64,000 nucleotides of DNA. Source: Rhizomicrobium palustre. GTDB taxonomy: Bacteria; Pseudomonadota; Alphaproteobacteria; Micropepsales; Micropepsaceae. Numbering within the stretch: the first letter of the stretch is position 1; each line of letters starts with the position of its first letter. The stretch spans positions 310,139-374,138 of the forward strand of contig NZ_JAASRM010000001.1 of the NCBI RefSeq assembly GCF_011761565.1. The letters run 5' to 3'. Shown here piece after piece: positions 30,554-39,739 of the stretch. The notes below the pieces were generated by a model. It saw only the letters and a list, made by a program, of their open reading frames with translations, made no database searches and had not been told where the DNA came from. The position numbers and the translations under genes were made by a program.

Positions 30554-31696
30554 ATGCCCCGCCCCCTGATTGCCGCCCGCTGGTCGACCTTTGTCATGTA
30601 TCTGGTGAATGGCTTCGGCTTTGGCGCCTGGACCACGGCCATAGCCCCCTTAAAGGCGGAGCTTGGGCTTTCTTCCGCCCAGCTTAGCCTTGCCCTGCTC
30701 TCCACCACCATTGGCGGCATCGCGGCGCTGCAGCCGGCCAGCCATCTCATCCAAAAGCTCGGCGGAACGGGACGCGCCACCTACGTGATGAGCTTTGCCT
30801 GGGTGCTCGCCTTGGCGGTGCTGGTGCTGCCGCCCAACCTGCCGCTTCTCATGGTCACCTGCGCCTTTTTCGGGGCGACGATCTGTTTGATGGATGTGGC
30901 GATGAACGCCCACGCCTCGCGGGTGGAAATCGAGTGGGGCGCGGCGATCATGTCGAGCTTCCATGCCGGGTTCAGTTTAGGCGGGCTGTTGGGTACCGGC
31001 TTTGGCGCGCTGATGCTGATGCTGCATGTGCCGACGCATCTTCTGACCGTTCCTGCCTCGCTGGTGGTGGCGGCACTGAGCCTGGTGGCGGTGCCCTATC
31101 TTGGCCCTGGCGATACCACCAAGCATGAGAGCGGGCCGATTTTCCGCCTGCCCGAAAAGAGCATTGCGCTTTTGGCCGTGATCCTCAGCCTCTGCTTTCT
31201 GAGCGAAGGCGCGATGGCCGATTGGAGCGGGATTTATCTCACCAGCCTGGGCGAGACCCCGGCCCGGGCAGCGGCGGGCTATGCCGCCTTCTCCGCCACC
31301 ATGGTGATGGGGCGGCTGGTCGGCGATCTCATCGTGCGGCGGCTAGGACGAACATTGGTGATCAGTGCGGGGGCGGCCTTTGCAGCGGTCGGATTGGTGC
31401 TAGCGACCGCTTTTCCGGTGTTTTGGGTGATTGTCGGCGGTTTTGCTTTGGTCGGGGCCGGGCTTTCCAATGTGGTGCCTTGCGTTTTCTCGGCAGCCGC
31501 TGCGCGCGCCTCCTCGCCCGCGGCCGGAATCGCGGAAGTCTCCTCCGCAGGCGCGGGCGGGTTCCTCAGCGGGCCGCCGTTGATCGGCGCCGTCGCCGCC
31601 CGCCATGGCATGCAGGCCGGAATTGGGGTCATCGCCGTCGCCGCAACCCTGGCCGCGCTGGCAGCGACAAGGCTGAAGGGGGAAGCGAAGGCCTAG
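30554..31696 (+). CDS. MFS transporter, YbjJ-like, first tandem copy
   Basis: A 380-residue major facilitator protein with about twelve helices. It opens AARWSTFVMYLVNGFGFGAW. The loop after helix 5 has VAMNAHASRVE, and SSFHAGFSLGGLLGTGFGAL marks the FucP/YbjJ-type branch. The C-terminal half carries EGAMADWSGIYL, shared with its paralogue 220 bases downstream. Substrate unknown. Both copies are on the same strand and separated by a palindromic repeat, consistent with an old tandem duplication. Confidence 0.85.
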   Translation: MPRPLIAARWSTFVMYLVNGFGFGAWTTAIAPLKAELGLSSAQLSLALLSTTIGGIAALQPASHLIQKLGGTGRATYVMSFAWVLALAVLVLPPNLPLLMVTCAFFGATICLMDVAMNAHASRVEIEWGAAIMSSFHAGFSLGGLLGTGFGALMLMLHVPTHLLTVPASLVVAALSLVAVPYLGPGDTTKHESGPIFRLPEKSIALLAVILSLCFLSEGAMADWSGIYLTSLGETPARAAAGYAAFSATMVMGRLVGDLIVRRLGRTLVISAGAAFAAVGLVLATAFPVFWVIVGGFALVGAGLSNVVPCVFSAAAARASSPAAGIAEVSSAGAGGFLSGPPLIGAVAARHGMQAGIGVIAVAATLAALAATRLKGEAKA

Positions 31697-31718
31697 CCTG
31701 GGCCCCTTCTTTCTTTAT

Positions 31719-31799
31719 CGTCATGGCCGGCCTCCGAGCCGGCCATCCAGAACTTCCCTCGCTTTGCCATGGATGGCCGGGTCAGGCCCGGCCATGACG
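31719..31799. repeat. CGTCATGGCC-type dispersed palindromic repeat, copy 2
   Basis: About 81 bases between the two MFS paralogues. Left end CGTCATGGCCGGCC, right end GGCCCGGCCATGACG, with a central GGCCATCCAG. It forms a long imperfect hairpin and could act as a transcription stop after the first MFS gene. Confidence 0.8.
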
Positions 31800-31919
31800 A
31801 TTAATAGATGAGAATTTCAAAATGTTGCGGTGCATTCACGATTTCGCAACTGCAGCATTCTATATTGACAGCGCTGTCAAAGCCCCTATATTTGTCTCAG
31901 CCTTAGAACCGTTCGAGAA

Positions 31920-33089
31920 ATGACCAAGACTCTCACCACTGCCCGTTGGGCTACCTTCGCAATGTTCCTGGCCAATGGCTTCGGCTTTGGCATCTGGGCG
32001 ACCGGGCTTGCTCCGCTCAAGACCCTGCTGTCTCTTTCCGCTGGGGAACTTTCCATCGCCCTTCTCGCCATGTCGATTGGCGGCTTGATCGCGATGCAGC
32101 CCGCGAGCCATCTGACCCAGAAGGTCGGCGGCACGGGCCGGGCGATGCGGCTGGCGGGTTTCGGATTCGCAGGCGCACTCACCCTGCCCTTCATGGCGCC
32201 GCATCTGGGCTTTCTCATCGCCGCCTGTGCGCTGCTCGGCGCGGCGGGCTGCTTGATGGGCGTGTCGATGAATGCGCATGCCTCCAAGCTCGAACGCGAT
32301 TTCGGCAAGCCGATCATGTCCTCTTTCCATGCCGGGTTCAGCCTGGGCGGGCTTCTGGGCACCGGTTTTGGCGCCCTGCTGCTCACCCTGCATATGCCGA
32401 CGCAATTCCTGATGCTGCCGGGCGCCTTCACGGTGCTGATGATCGTGGCATCCGTTGCGGGACTGCTCGGCCCTGGCGACACTGAAAAGCATGAAGGCCA
32501 GCCGATCTTCCGCCTGCCGGAAAAAAGCATTCTCGGCCTCGCCGCGATCCTGACCCTTTCCTATCTCAGCGAAGGCGCCATGGCCGATTGGAGCGGCATC
32601 TATCTCACCAGCCTGGGCGAGAGCCCGGCCAAGGCGGCTGCGGGTTATGCTGCCTTCTCTGCCACCATGGTCTTGGGCCGCTTTACCGGCGATCAGATTG
32701 TGCACCACTTCGGGCGCAGCCTGGTGATTGGCCTTGGCTCGGCGCTCGCTGCCAGCGGTCTTCTCATCGCCACCATGCTCCCGAGCTTTGCCGCGGTGAT
32801 CTTCGGTTTCGCATTGGTGGGTGTTGGTTTCTCGAATGTCGTGCCGTGCATCTTCTCGCTGGCGGCGCAGCGCGCCTCTTCGCCTGCGGCTGGCATCGCG
32901 GCGGTTTCCACCGCTGGCTTCGGCGGCTTCCTCTCCGGCCCGCCGCTGATCGGTGCGGTCGCCGCCCATCACGGCATGCGCGCGGGTATCGGCGTGATCG
33001 CCGTGGCGGCGACGATTGCAGCGCTGCTGTCACTCAGGGTGAAGGTGAGCTCCACGTCTGAAGCTGCAGCCCCTGCGCCGACGCATTAA
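31920..33089 (+). CDS. MFS transporter, YbjJ-like, second tandem copy
   Basis: A 389-residue paralogue of the preceding transporter with the same blocks: TARWATFAMFLANGFGFGIW, VSMNAHASKLER, SSFHAGFSLGGLLGTGFGAL and EGAMADWSGIYLTSLGE. The C-terminus is slightly longer and ends in a Ser/Ala-rich tail. About 220 bases, including a palindromic repeat, separate it from the first copy, so it probably has its own promoter. Two near-parallel transporters suggest divergence in substrate or direction, which the sequence does not reveal. Confidence 0.85.
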   Translation: MTKTLTTARWATFAMFLANGFGFGIWATGLAPLKTLLSLSAGELSIALLAMSIGGLIAMQPASHLTQKVGGTGRAMRLAGFGFAGALTLPFMAPHLGFLIAACALLGAAGCLMGVSMNAHASKLERDFGKPIMSSFHAGFSLGGLLGTGFGALLLTLHMPTQFLMLPGAFTVLMIVASVAGLLGPGDTEKHEGQPIFRLPEKSILGLAAILTLSYLSEGAMADWSGIYLTSLGESPAKAAAGYAAFSATMVLGRFTGDQIVHHFGRSLVIGLGSALAASGLLIATMLPSFAAVIFGFALVGVGFSNVVPCIFSLAAQRASSPAAGIAAVSTAGFGGFLSGPPLIGAVAAHHGMRAGIGVIAVAATIAALLSLRVKVSSTSEAAAPAPTH

Positions 33090-33100
33090 GGCACGAACTC

Positions 33101-33264
33101 AACCCTCCCCTTGAGGGAGGGTCGAAATTTACAGCGCGCAGCGATGTGAATTTCGGGGAGGGGTCTGTCGCGGAGGGAACGGCGTGCCGCATTGATAGCG
33201 CCACGACATACCCCTCCCCGAAAAATGCTCCCGCATTTTTCGACCCTCCCTCAAGGGGAGGGTT
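33101..33264. repeat. CCTCCCC-type dispersed repeat with perfect terminal inverted arms
   Basis: A 164-base element between the second MFS gene and the nlpD-like gene. The outer arms are exact complements over about 27 bases (starting AACCCTCCCCTTGAGGG, ending CCCTCAAGGGGAGGGTT). A nested inner pair is GGGGAGGGG/CCCCTCCCC flanked by TTTCG/CGAAA. Related elements lie at 37049-37187 and 45161-45365, with a solo arm at 30512. No open frame is inside; it resembles a small non-autonomous palindromic element. Confidence 0.85.
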
Positions 33265-33272
33265 ACATCAGA

Positions 33273-33959
33273 TTACCGCGTCGCTACCCGCGTGGGTGAG
33301 AGATAGGGCAGCGGATTGACCGGCGTCTCGCCGCGGCTGCCTTTGCGCAGTTCGAAATGAAGCTGCGGACGCGAAACGTCACCGGTCTGGCCAACGATGC
33401 CGATCATCTGGCCCCGGGTCACGCGATCGCCCTTGTTCACGACAAAGTAGTCGGCATGGGCGTAAGCCGTGACATATCCATTGTCATGGCGCACCAGCAT
33501 CAGATTGCCGTAGTTGCGCAGCTCATTGCCGGAATAGCTGACGGTGCCATCGCCCGCCGCATAGATCGGCGTGCCTGCGGCGGCTTCGATATTGATGCCA
33601 TCATTGCGCTCGCCGCCTTGGCGGGAGCCGAAATCGGTGATCACCCTGCCCTTCACGGGCCAGAGGAAATTCGCATCGGCCTGGGCCGGCGGATTGGACG
33701 GGCGCTGCTGCTGATACCAAGCCGGACGGCTCTGCGGCACCGGCGTCACATCGCACGGACAGCGCTTGGGTTCCGCATAGGCATATTGCTGCGGACGGGG
33801 TTTCGGCTTCACGGCGACGCGCGCCTTGACCGGGCCGCTATGGACGTCCCAATCAAGCTCCGGCTTGGGCGTAGAGCAGCCGGTCGCAACCATCGGCAGC
33901 ACCAAAGCGACCGCTAAGGTTAACCGCCGGGGCTCAAACTTTCTTGTCCGAACCTTCAT
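33273..33959 (-). CDS. nlpD: NlpD-like LytM/M23-domain lipoprotein, degenerate zinc site
   Basis: A 228-residue lipoprotein (lipobox VATGC, Cys28) with a proline-rich linker and a C-terminal M23/LytM domain (about residues 100-220, WPVKGRVITDFGSR to VNPLPYL). Zinc ligands are mostly lost: the HxxxD pair is Asn119/Asn123 (ERNDGINIEA) and HxH reads QLH. This matches NlpD/EnvC-type activators of cell-wall amidases rather than active peptidases. The order surE-pcm-nlpD supports the name. No LysM domain was recognised, so it is shorter than E. coli NlpD. Confidence 0.8.
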   Translation of the reverse strand: MKVRTRKFEPRRLTLAVALVLPMVATGCSTPKPELDWDVHSGPVKARVAVKPKPRPQQYAYAEPKRCPCDVTPVPQSRPAWYQQQRPSNPPAQADANFLWPVKGRVITDFGSRQGGERNDGINIEAAAGTPIYAAGDGTVSYSGNELRNYGNLMLVRHDNGYVTAYAHADYFVVNKGDRVTRGQMIGIVGQTGDVSRPQLHFELRKGSRGETPVNPLPYLSPTRVATR

Positions 33960-33965
33960 GGGATC

Positions 33966-34646
33966 TCACTGTTCCTGGGGAACGCCCGGTAACATGGGGA
34001 CGAACAGCACAGGGATCAGCGCCTCTTTCTTCAGACCTGTCTCAGTTCGGATCATCTTCGTTAATAGTTGATAATTGCTTTCCAAGCCACCGGAGGGGAC
34101 ATCGCCTGGACGACTATACGGTTGTTCGCCTATCGGGGCGACCAGAATACCGCCAAGCTTAAGCTGTTCCACCAGCGCGGCGGGAACTTCCGGGACCGCC
34201 GCTGTCAACAAAATGCGGTCGAAGGGTGCCTGTTCCGGCCAGCCCTTAAAGCCGTCCCCCAGCTTGGTGGCGATATTCTCGATTTTCAGCGCCTTGAAGC
34301 GCCGCTCGGCCTCCAGATGCAGGGCGCGATGGCGCTCCACCGAATAGACCCGGCGGCACAGCCGGGCCAAAACCGCTGCCTGATAGCCGGAGCCGGTGCC
34401 GATCTCGAGCACGCGGTGGGTGGGGGAAAGCTCCAGCGCCAGGGTCGACATCGCCACCACATAGGGCTGGCTGATGGTCTGGCCGCAGGCGATCGGCAGA
34501 GCAGAATTGTCGTAAGCGGCATGTTCGAAAGCCTCGCCGACAAAGACTTCGCGGGGCGTTACCTCAACAGCCGAGAGCACGCGCGCATCGGTGATCCCCT
34601 GCTTGCGCAGCGCCATGACCAGAGCGATGAGGCGTGGGTCCGTCAT
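33966..34646 (-). CDS. pcm: Protein-L-isoaspartate O-methyltransferase
   Basis: SAM-dependent repair enzyme of 226 residues that methylates isoaspartyl residues of aged proteins. Family motifs are ALPIACGQTISQPYVVAMST and the SAM-binding VLEIGTGSGYQAAVLA, then RVYSVERH and FDRILLTAAVPEVP. It is four bases downstream of surE and six upstream of the nlpD-like gene in one minus-strand operon, the conserved arrangement of stationary-phase survival genes. Confidence 0.94.
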   Translation of the reverse strand: MTDPRLIALVMALRKQGITDARVLSAVEVTPREVFVGEAFEHAAYDNSALPIACGQTISQPYVVAMSTLALELSPTHRVLEIGTGSGYQAAVLARLCRRVYSVERHRALHLEAERRFKALKIENIATKLGDGFKGWPEQAPFDRILLTAAVPEVPAALVEQLKLGGILVAPIGEQPYSRPGDVPSGGLESNYQLLTKMIRTETGLKKEALIPVLFVPMLPGVPQEQ

Positions 34647-34650
34647 GGCG

Positions 34651-35502
34651 TCAGGGGGTGCGTTCCTTGGCGGGGATCAAGGCACCGGTGGTGTCCTCGG
34701 TCGGCACCGCGGGCGCGCCGAAATCGGTATCGACACCGTGCTTCAGCCCCTGCATCACCTTCCAATCGGTGAGATTCATCTGCAGCGGCGTGACGGAGAT
34801 TTTCTTCACCGCCAAGGCACCCAGATCCGTGCCGGGCTTGGCGACGATGCGCTCGCGGCGAAAACCAATCCAGAAATAGGGATTGTCGCGCATGTCGATG
34901 CGGCGCTCGATCACCACTTCCTGCCATTCGCGCACGCCTTGCGCGACGACCTCGATGCCCGAGACTTCTTCCGGCGGACAATCGGGGAAGTTCACATTCA
35001 TCAGCACGTCTTTGGGCCAGCCGTTTTCGAGCAGCTTTTTCACCACCGTCGCGCCATGCGCAGCCGCGGTTTCCCAATGGATGTCGCGCCGGTCCTGATG
35101 GTTATAGGTCTGGCTCAAAGCGATGGAGGGAATGCCGAGCGCACAGCCTTCCATGGCGCCCGCAATGGTGCCCGAATAGGTCACGTCATCGGCGGCGTTG
35201 ATGCCGCGATTGACGCCCGAAAGCACCAGGGTCGGGGGATTGTCTTTCAGAAGATGGGCGGCGGCCATCATCACGCAATCGGTGGGCGTGCCCGTGACGG
35301 CGAAGTGGCGCTCATCGATCTGGCGCAGGCGCAGCGGCACGGTCAGGGTCAAGGAATGCGAAGCGCCGGATTGTTCGCTGTCAGGCGCCACCACCCAGAC
35401 ATCGTCGGAGAGCGAACGGGCGATCTGTTCCAGGATTTCGATACCCTTGGCCCGGATGCCATCGTCATTGATGACCAGGATACGAAGCTTCTTCTCGCTC
35501 AT
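34651..35502 (-). CDS. surE: 5'/3'-nucleotidase SurE
   Basis: Metal-dependent phosphatase of 283 residues acting on nucleoside monophosphates. The N-terminal metal site is RILVINDDGIRAKG (Asp-Asp plus Asn), then VVAPDSEQSGASHSLTL, with GTPTDCV and VLSGVNRGINAADDVTYSGT as further family blocks. ATG at 35502 is chosen since the protein begins at the conserved SEKKLRILV. It is longer than the 250-residue norm because of a C-terminal extension ending AKERTP. It leads the surE-pcm-nlpD operon. Confidence 0.93.
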   Translation of the reverse strand: MSEKKLRILVINDDGIRAKGIEILEQIARSLSDDVWVVAPDSEQSGASHSLTLTVPLRLRQIDERHFAVTGTPTDCVMMAAAHLLKDNPPTLVLSGVNRGINAADDVTYSGTIAGAMEGCALGIPSIALSQTYNHQDRRDIHWETAAAHGATVVKKLLENGWPKDVLMNVNFPDCPPEEVSGIEVVAQGVREWQEVVIERRIDMRDNPYFWIGFRRERIVAKPGTDLGALAVKKISVTPLQMNLTDWKVMQGLKHGVDTDFGAPAVPTEDTTGALIPAKERTP

Positions 35503-35539
35503 TACCACGCTACCACCACTCTCCGTCATGCCCCCTCTT

Positions 35540-35602
35540 CGTCATGGCCGCCCACCGAGGCGGCCATCCAGTGGATGGCCGGGTCAAGCCCAGCCATGAC
35601 GG
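35540..35602. repeat. CGTCATGGCC-type dispersed palindromic repeat, copy 3
   Basis: About 63 bases, reaching to the last base before the serS stop codon. Left end CGTCATGGCCGCCC, right end CCAGCCATGACGG, with GGCCATCCAG in the centre. It probably serves as the 3' hairpin of serS mRNA. A further CGTCATG half occurs at 35525. Confidence 0.7.
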
Positions 35603-36979
35603 TTAGGGTTTGGAAATCTTCGTAACCCCGCCCATATAGGGCAGCAACGCGTCAGGCACGCGAATGGAGCCATCGGCTTCCTGATAGTTCTCCATCACCG
35701 CGATCAGCGTGCGCCCGACCGCGAGGCCGGACCCGTTCAGCGTGTGCAGGAAGCGCGTGCCTTTGCCATCCTTGGGGCGATAGCGCGCATTCATGCGGCG
35801 AGCCTGGAACTCACCGCAATTGGAGCAGGAGGAAATCTCGCGATAGCGATCCTGCCCCGGCAGCCAGACTTCGATGTCATAGGTCTTTTGCGCCGAGAAG
35901 CCCATGTCGCCGGTGCAAAGCGTGACGACGCGATGGGGCAGCTCCAGGCGCTTCAAGATATCCTGGGCGCAATCGGTCATGCGCTCATGCTCGGCTTCGG
36001 ATTGTTCCGGCGTGGTGATCGAAACCAGCTCCACCTTGGAGAATTGATGCTGGCGGATCATGCCGCGCGTGTCGCGGCCAGCGGCCCCTGCTTCAGCGCG
36101 GAAGCATGGCGTCCAGGCGGTGACGCGCATCGGCAGCGCGCCCTCTTCCAGAATATCCTCGCGCACCAGATTGGTAAGCGGCACTTCGGCAGTAGGGATG
36201 AGGAAGAACGGCGCTTCCATATTCTCGTCCACCGTCTCACCGGCCTGGGCCTGCGCGATCGTGGTCTTCACGGTCGTCACAGCCGAACCGCTGGCGGCAA
36301 CAAAAAGGTCTTCCTTGAATTTCGGCAGCTGGCTGGTGCCATACATCGCGTGTTCGCGCACCAGCAGCGGCGTCGTTACTTCGGTGTACCCATTGGAGGT
36401 CTGCACATCGAGCATGAACATGCCGAGCGCGCGTTCGAGCCGCGCCAGACCGGCCTTCAGATACACAAAACGCGCGCCGGAGACTTTGCCCGCGCGTTCG
36501 AAATCCATCATGCCGAGCGCTTCGCCAAGCTCGAAATGCTCTTTGGCCTTGAACGGCAGGCGGGTGGCCGAGCCATAACGGCGGGCGGCAACTTCCACAT
36601 TGTCGTTCTCGCTGGCGCCCGAGGGCACATCGGCGGCGGGAAGGTTCGGCAGCACGGCGAGCTTGGCCCGAAGCTGCTCGTCATATTGGCGCTCATGCTC
36701 TTGATCGGCCTGGATGGCGGCTTTCAGGCTCGCGACCTCATCCAGCAGCGCCTTGGCGCCCGCCTCGTCCTTTTTGGCCTTGGCCTGGCCGATGGCACGC
36801 GAGGCCTCGTTCTGGCGGGCCCGGTGCTGTTCGAAGGAGGTCTTGGCCTCGCGCCATTTTGTGTCGAGCTCGAGGATTTCGGCGGCGGATTTGGCTGCCT
36901 CTTCGGCATAGGCCGGACGGCGGGCCAAAGCGGCCACGAAGAGGTCGCGGTTGTCGCGGATCAGTTTGATGTCGTGCAT
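35603..36979 (-). CDS. serS: Seryl-tRNA synthetase
   Basis: Class II synthetase that charges tRNA-Ser, 458 residues. The N-terminal coiled-coil arm (about residues 25-105) is rich in Lys/Glu/Ala. The catalytic domain shows [15 protein letters not shown], motif 2 with [28 protein letters not shown], and motif 3 [22 protein letters not shown] at 36979 has GGGAG six bases upstream and starts at the family N-terminus HDIKLIRDN. Confidence 0.97.
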   Translation of the reverse strand: MHDIKLIRDNRDLFVAALARRPAYAEEAAKSAAEILELDTKWREAKTSFEQHRARQNEASRAIGQAKAKKDEAGAKALLDEVASLKAAIQADQEHERQYDEQLRAKLAVLPNLPAADVPSGASENDNVEVAARRYGSATRLPFKAKEHFELGEALGMMDFERAGKVSGARFVYLKAGLARLERALGMFMLDVQTSNGYTEVTTPLLVREHAMYGTSQLPKFKEDLFVAASGSAVTTVKTTIAQAQAGETVDENMEAPFFLIPTAEVPLTNLVREDILEEGALPMRVTAWTPCFRAEAGAAGRDTRGMIRQHQFSKVELVSITTPEQSEAEHERMTDCAQDILKRLELPHRVVTLCTGDMGFSAQKTYDIEVWLPGQDRYREISSCSNCGEFQARRMNARYRPKDGKGTRFLHTLNGSGLAVGRTLIAVMENYQEADGSIRVPDALLPYMGGVTKISKP

Positions 36980-37048
36980 GAGAGTCTCCCGGCGGGGAGG
37001 TAATGGCACGGACGGGGGCCAAATCCAAGATTTAACCGCCCCAACCCC

Positions 37049-37187
37049 TTTTACCTCCCCCTGGCCAGGAGGTCGGGGAATTGGAGCGAAGCGGAAATTC
37101 TCCGGGTGGGGGGCTTACCTCAACCGCTTACCCCCACCCGAAATTTGCGACGGCAAATTTCGACCTCCCCGCAAGGGGGAGGTAAAA
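37049..37187. repeat. CCTCCCC-type dispersed repeat, variant
   Basis: About 139 bases between the chemoreceptor and serS. Outer ends TTTTACCTCCCC and GGGGGAGGTAAAA; inner GGTGGGGGG and CCCCCACC; AAATTT pairs flank the middle. The layout is the same as the 33101-33264 element, but the arms have diverged to CCTCCCCCTGGCCAGGAGG. Confidence 0.75.
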
Positions 37188-37236
37188 GAAGATTACCCCT
37201 CTTCCGCTTGCCGCTCGGCGTATTCTTCGGCGAGCT

Positions 37237-38661
37237 TCAGAACTCCGCCCAATCCTCACCGCTGGAGACCGGCAAGGATCGCCCGCCCCCGGCTGCAACC
37301 GCTTTGGCCACCGGTCGCGCGGCGGGCCGTCTCGGCCTCACCGCCGCAGGGGCTGGACGGCTCGCCCGTACGGGACGCGAAATCTCACCGACGGAGAAGA
37401 AGCCGACCAAGTCGGTGAGCACTTTGGTCTCGCCCGCCATGTTGCGCGCGGCGGCGGTCGACTGCTCGACCATCGCGGCATTCTGCTGGGTGACCTGATC
37501 CATCTGCGCCACGGCGGCGTTGACTTCTTCGATCCCGGTGGATTGCTGTTCGGCGGCAGACGCCATTTCATTCACCAGCGTATTGATCTGCAGCACTTGC
37601 TCGATGATGCGCTTCAAGGCCGAGCCGGTCTCGCCGACGAATTTCACGCCGCTGGAAACGTGCTCGCTCGAGGTGTTGATCAGCGCCTTGATTTCCTTGG
37701 CCGCTTCTGAGGAACGCTGTGCCAGCCCTCGCACTTCAGAGGCCACAACCGCGAAGCCCTTGCCTGCATCACCCGCGCGGGCCGCTTCCACACCGGCGTT
37801 GAGCGCCAGAAGATTGGTCTGGAACGCGATCTCGTCGATCACCCCGATAATGTCGGTGATCTGCTTGGACGAGGCGGCAATGGCATCCATCGCCTTGATC
37901 GCGGTTTCGACGATACTGCCGCCATTCTCCGCGGCATTTTTTGCGCCAGCTACGCTCTGCGAGGCTTCCTTGGCGTTGGCGGCCGTCTTCTTGACCGTCG
38001 CAGTGATTTCCTCGAGGGCGGCAGCGGTTTCCTCAAGGCTGGCCGCCTGCTGTTCGGTGCGGCGGGACAAATCATCGGAGGCGGTGCCGATTTCATCCGC
38101 CGCATTGGCAATGCTGTGCGAGCTCGCAGCCACGCTGCCGAGCGCTTGTTGCAGCGATTCCGCAGCTTTGTTGAAATCGGTGCGGATTTTCTCGAGGTCG
38201 CCCGGGAAGGTGTCGTTGATGCGCTGATCGAGAGTGCCTTCGGCCATCGCGGCCAAAGCATCGCCCACGGCATTCACGGCATTGACACGCGCGGTGATAT
38301 CGGTCGCGACTTTCACGACTTTTTCGATGCGGCCATCATTCCCGCGCACCGGATTATAGGTCGCCTGAATCCAGACCCGCCGCCCGCCTTTGCCGATGCG
38401 TAAATACTGCTGCGCATCGAATTCGCCCCGCCGCAGCTTTTCCCAGAAAGCGCGATATTCATCGCTTTGGGCATAGGCGGGCTCGACAAACATGCGATGA
38501 TGCTGTCCGACGATTTCCGACGAAGCGTAGCCCAGCGCATTGCAGAAATTGGCGTTGGCGCGAAGGATGGTTCCTTCAGGCGTGAACTCGATGACGGCCA
38601 GGGAATTATCGAGCGCATCGAGAACATTCTGCGCTGTGTTTTGCTGCCGCTTAAAAAACAT
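37237..38661 (-). CDS. Cytoplasmic PAS-domain methyl-accepting chemotaxis protein
   Basis: A 474-residue chemoreceptor with no membrane segment. A PAS domain (about residues 15-125, with [19 protein letters not shown] and [12 protein letters not shown]) is followed by a short HAMP-like stretch ([17 protein letters not shown]) and the signalling hairpin with the tip [20 protein letters not shown] and [16 protein letters not shown]. The C-terminus is an Ala/Arg/Pro-rich linker ending DWAEF, like the xWxxF tether that docks CheR/CheB. It probably senses an internal signal through PAS, perhaps oxygen or redox, though no cofactor residue can be named. No che genes are adjacent. Confidence 0.9.
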   Translation of the reverse strand: MFFKRQQNTAQNVLDALDNSLAVIEFTPEGTILRANANFCNALGYASSEIVGQHHRMFVEPAYAQSDEYRAFWEKLRRGEFDAQQYLRIGKGGRRVWIQATYNPVRGNDGRIEKVVKVATDITARVNAVNAVGDALAAMAEGTLDQRINDTFPGDLEKIRTDFNKAAESLQQALGSVAASSHSIANAADEIGTASDDLSRRTEQQAASLEETAAALEEITATVKKTAANAKEASQSVAGAKNAAENGGSIVETAIKAMDAIAASSKQITDIIGVIDEIAFQTNLLALNAGVEAARAGDAGKGFAVVASEVRGLAQRSSEAAKEIKALINTSSEHVSSGVKFVGETGSALKRIIEQVLQINTLVNEMASAAEQQSTGIEEVNAAVAQMDQVTQQNAAMVEQSTAAARNMAGETKVLTDLVGFFSVGEISRPVRASRPAPAAVRPRRPAARPVAKAVAAGGGRSLPVSSGEDWAEF

Positions 38662-38929
38662 GCTCTCTCCCGGGGCGCGGCGGCGCCATTTATTGTTATG
38701 GGTGCTGACACCGCTGGGCAGATACCTGCCTTAGGGCACACCGATAAGGAGAGTTTGTGCGCTTTTGGAATTTACAATTCCTATAAATATAGACTGAAAA
38801 CCCGACCAAACGGCTAGGTGTTTCTCGCAAATATGCTCAGCTGCAACCCCTGAGTAGGCGCAGTTAATACGCTCAACACATGGGTGTGCCTTGGGTCGCA
38901 ACTCAGAAGCGGCGCTGCAGACGGCGTGC

Positions 38930-39739
38930 CTATTCTTCCGCTTCGCGCTCGGCGTATTCCTGGTCGCGCTTCTTTTCGATGCCGCGGACGATCCAGATCG
39001 AGACTTCGTAGAGGATCACCAGCGGCACGATGAGGCTGATCATCGAGAAGATGTCGGGCGGGGTAAAGATGGCGGCAAGCGCGGTGATGCCGACAATGGC
39101 GTAGCGGCGCGAGGAGCGCAGCATGGCAGACGACACGATGCCGACGCGGCCGAGCAGCGCCAGCGCCACCGGCAGCTGGAAGGTCAGGCCGAAGGCAAAA
39201 ATCAGCGAAGTGACGAAATCAAAATAATCGCTGACCTTAGCCATCATCTCGATGGGAAGCGCATCCTTGCCGCCCTTGGTCTCGAAACCGAGGAAGAACT
39301 TCAGCGCGTAAGGCAGCATCACGTAATAGACGAAAGCTGCACCGGCGATAAACAGCGCGGGGCTGGCGAGAAGGAAGGGCAGAAAGGCCTTCCTCTCATG
39401 GCGGTAAAGGCCGGGCGCCACAAACATCCAGACCTGAGCGGCGATCACCGGGAAAGCCAGGCACAGGCCAGCGAAAAGACCCACCTTGGCGTTGGTGAAG
39501 AACTTCTCATAGACCTGGGTATAGATCAGATGCCGCCCCGGCTGACCCGCCATGGCATGGGCGAGCGGTGCGGTGAGGAAGTTGTAGATCGGGTCGGCGA
39601 AGGTAAAGCAGATGACGAAGCCGCCCAGCAACGCCAGAAGCGAATAGACGATACGCTTGCGCAGCTCGATCAGATGTTCCAGCAGCGGGGCCTTGGAGGC
39701 CTCAATCTCGGCTTCGTCTTTATCGGAAATCTGGGTCAT
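38930..39739 (-). CDS. tatC: Sec-independent protein translocase TatC
   Basis: Six-helix receptor of the twin-arginine pathway, 269 residues. Conserved parts are LLEHLIELRKRIVYSLLAL (first cytoplasmic region) and FVAPGLYRHERKAFLPFLL with the conserved Glu. The C-terminus is charged (Glu/Arg-rich). It overlaps tatB by four bases. The window has at least two likely Tat substrates (the pectinesterase and the DUF1501 protein). Confidence 0.96.
   Translation of the reverse strand: MTQISDKDEAEIEASKAPLLEHLIELRKRIVYSLLALLGGFVICFTFADPIYNFLTAPLAHAMAGQPGRHLIYTQVYEKFFTNAKVGLFAGLCLAFPVIAAQVWMFVAPGLYRHERKAFLPFLLASPALFIAGAAFVYYVMLPYALKFFLGFETKGGKDALPIEMMAKVSDYFDFVTSLIFAFGLTFQLPVALALLGRVGIVSSAMLRSSRRYAIVGITALAAIFTPPDIFSMISLIVPLVILYEVSIWIVRGIEKKRDQEYAEREAEE

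Noticed and set aside
38662..38929. Possible small RNA or gene between the PAS chemoreceptor and tatC
   Set aside because: The AT-rich patch near 38765-38800 looks like a promoter for the chemoreceptor, but no coding or RNA structure could be supported.
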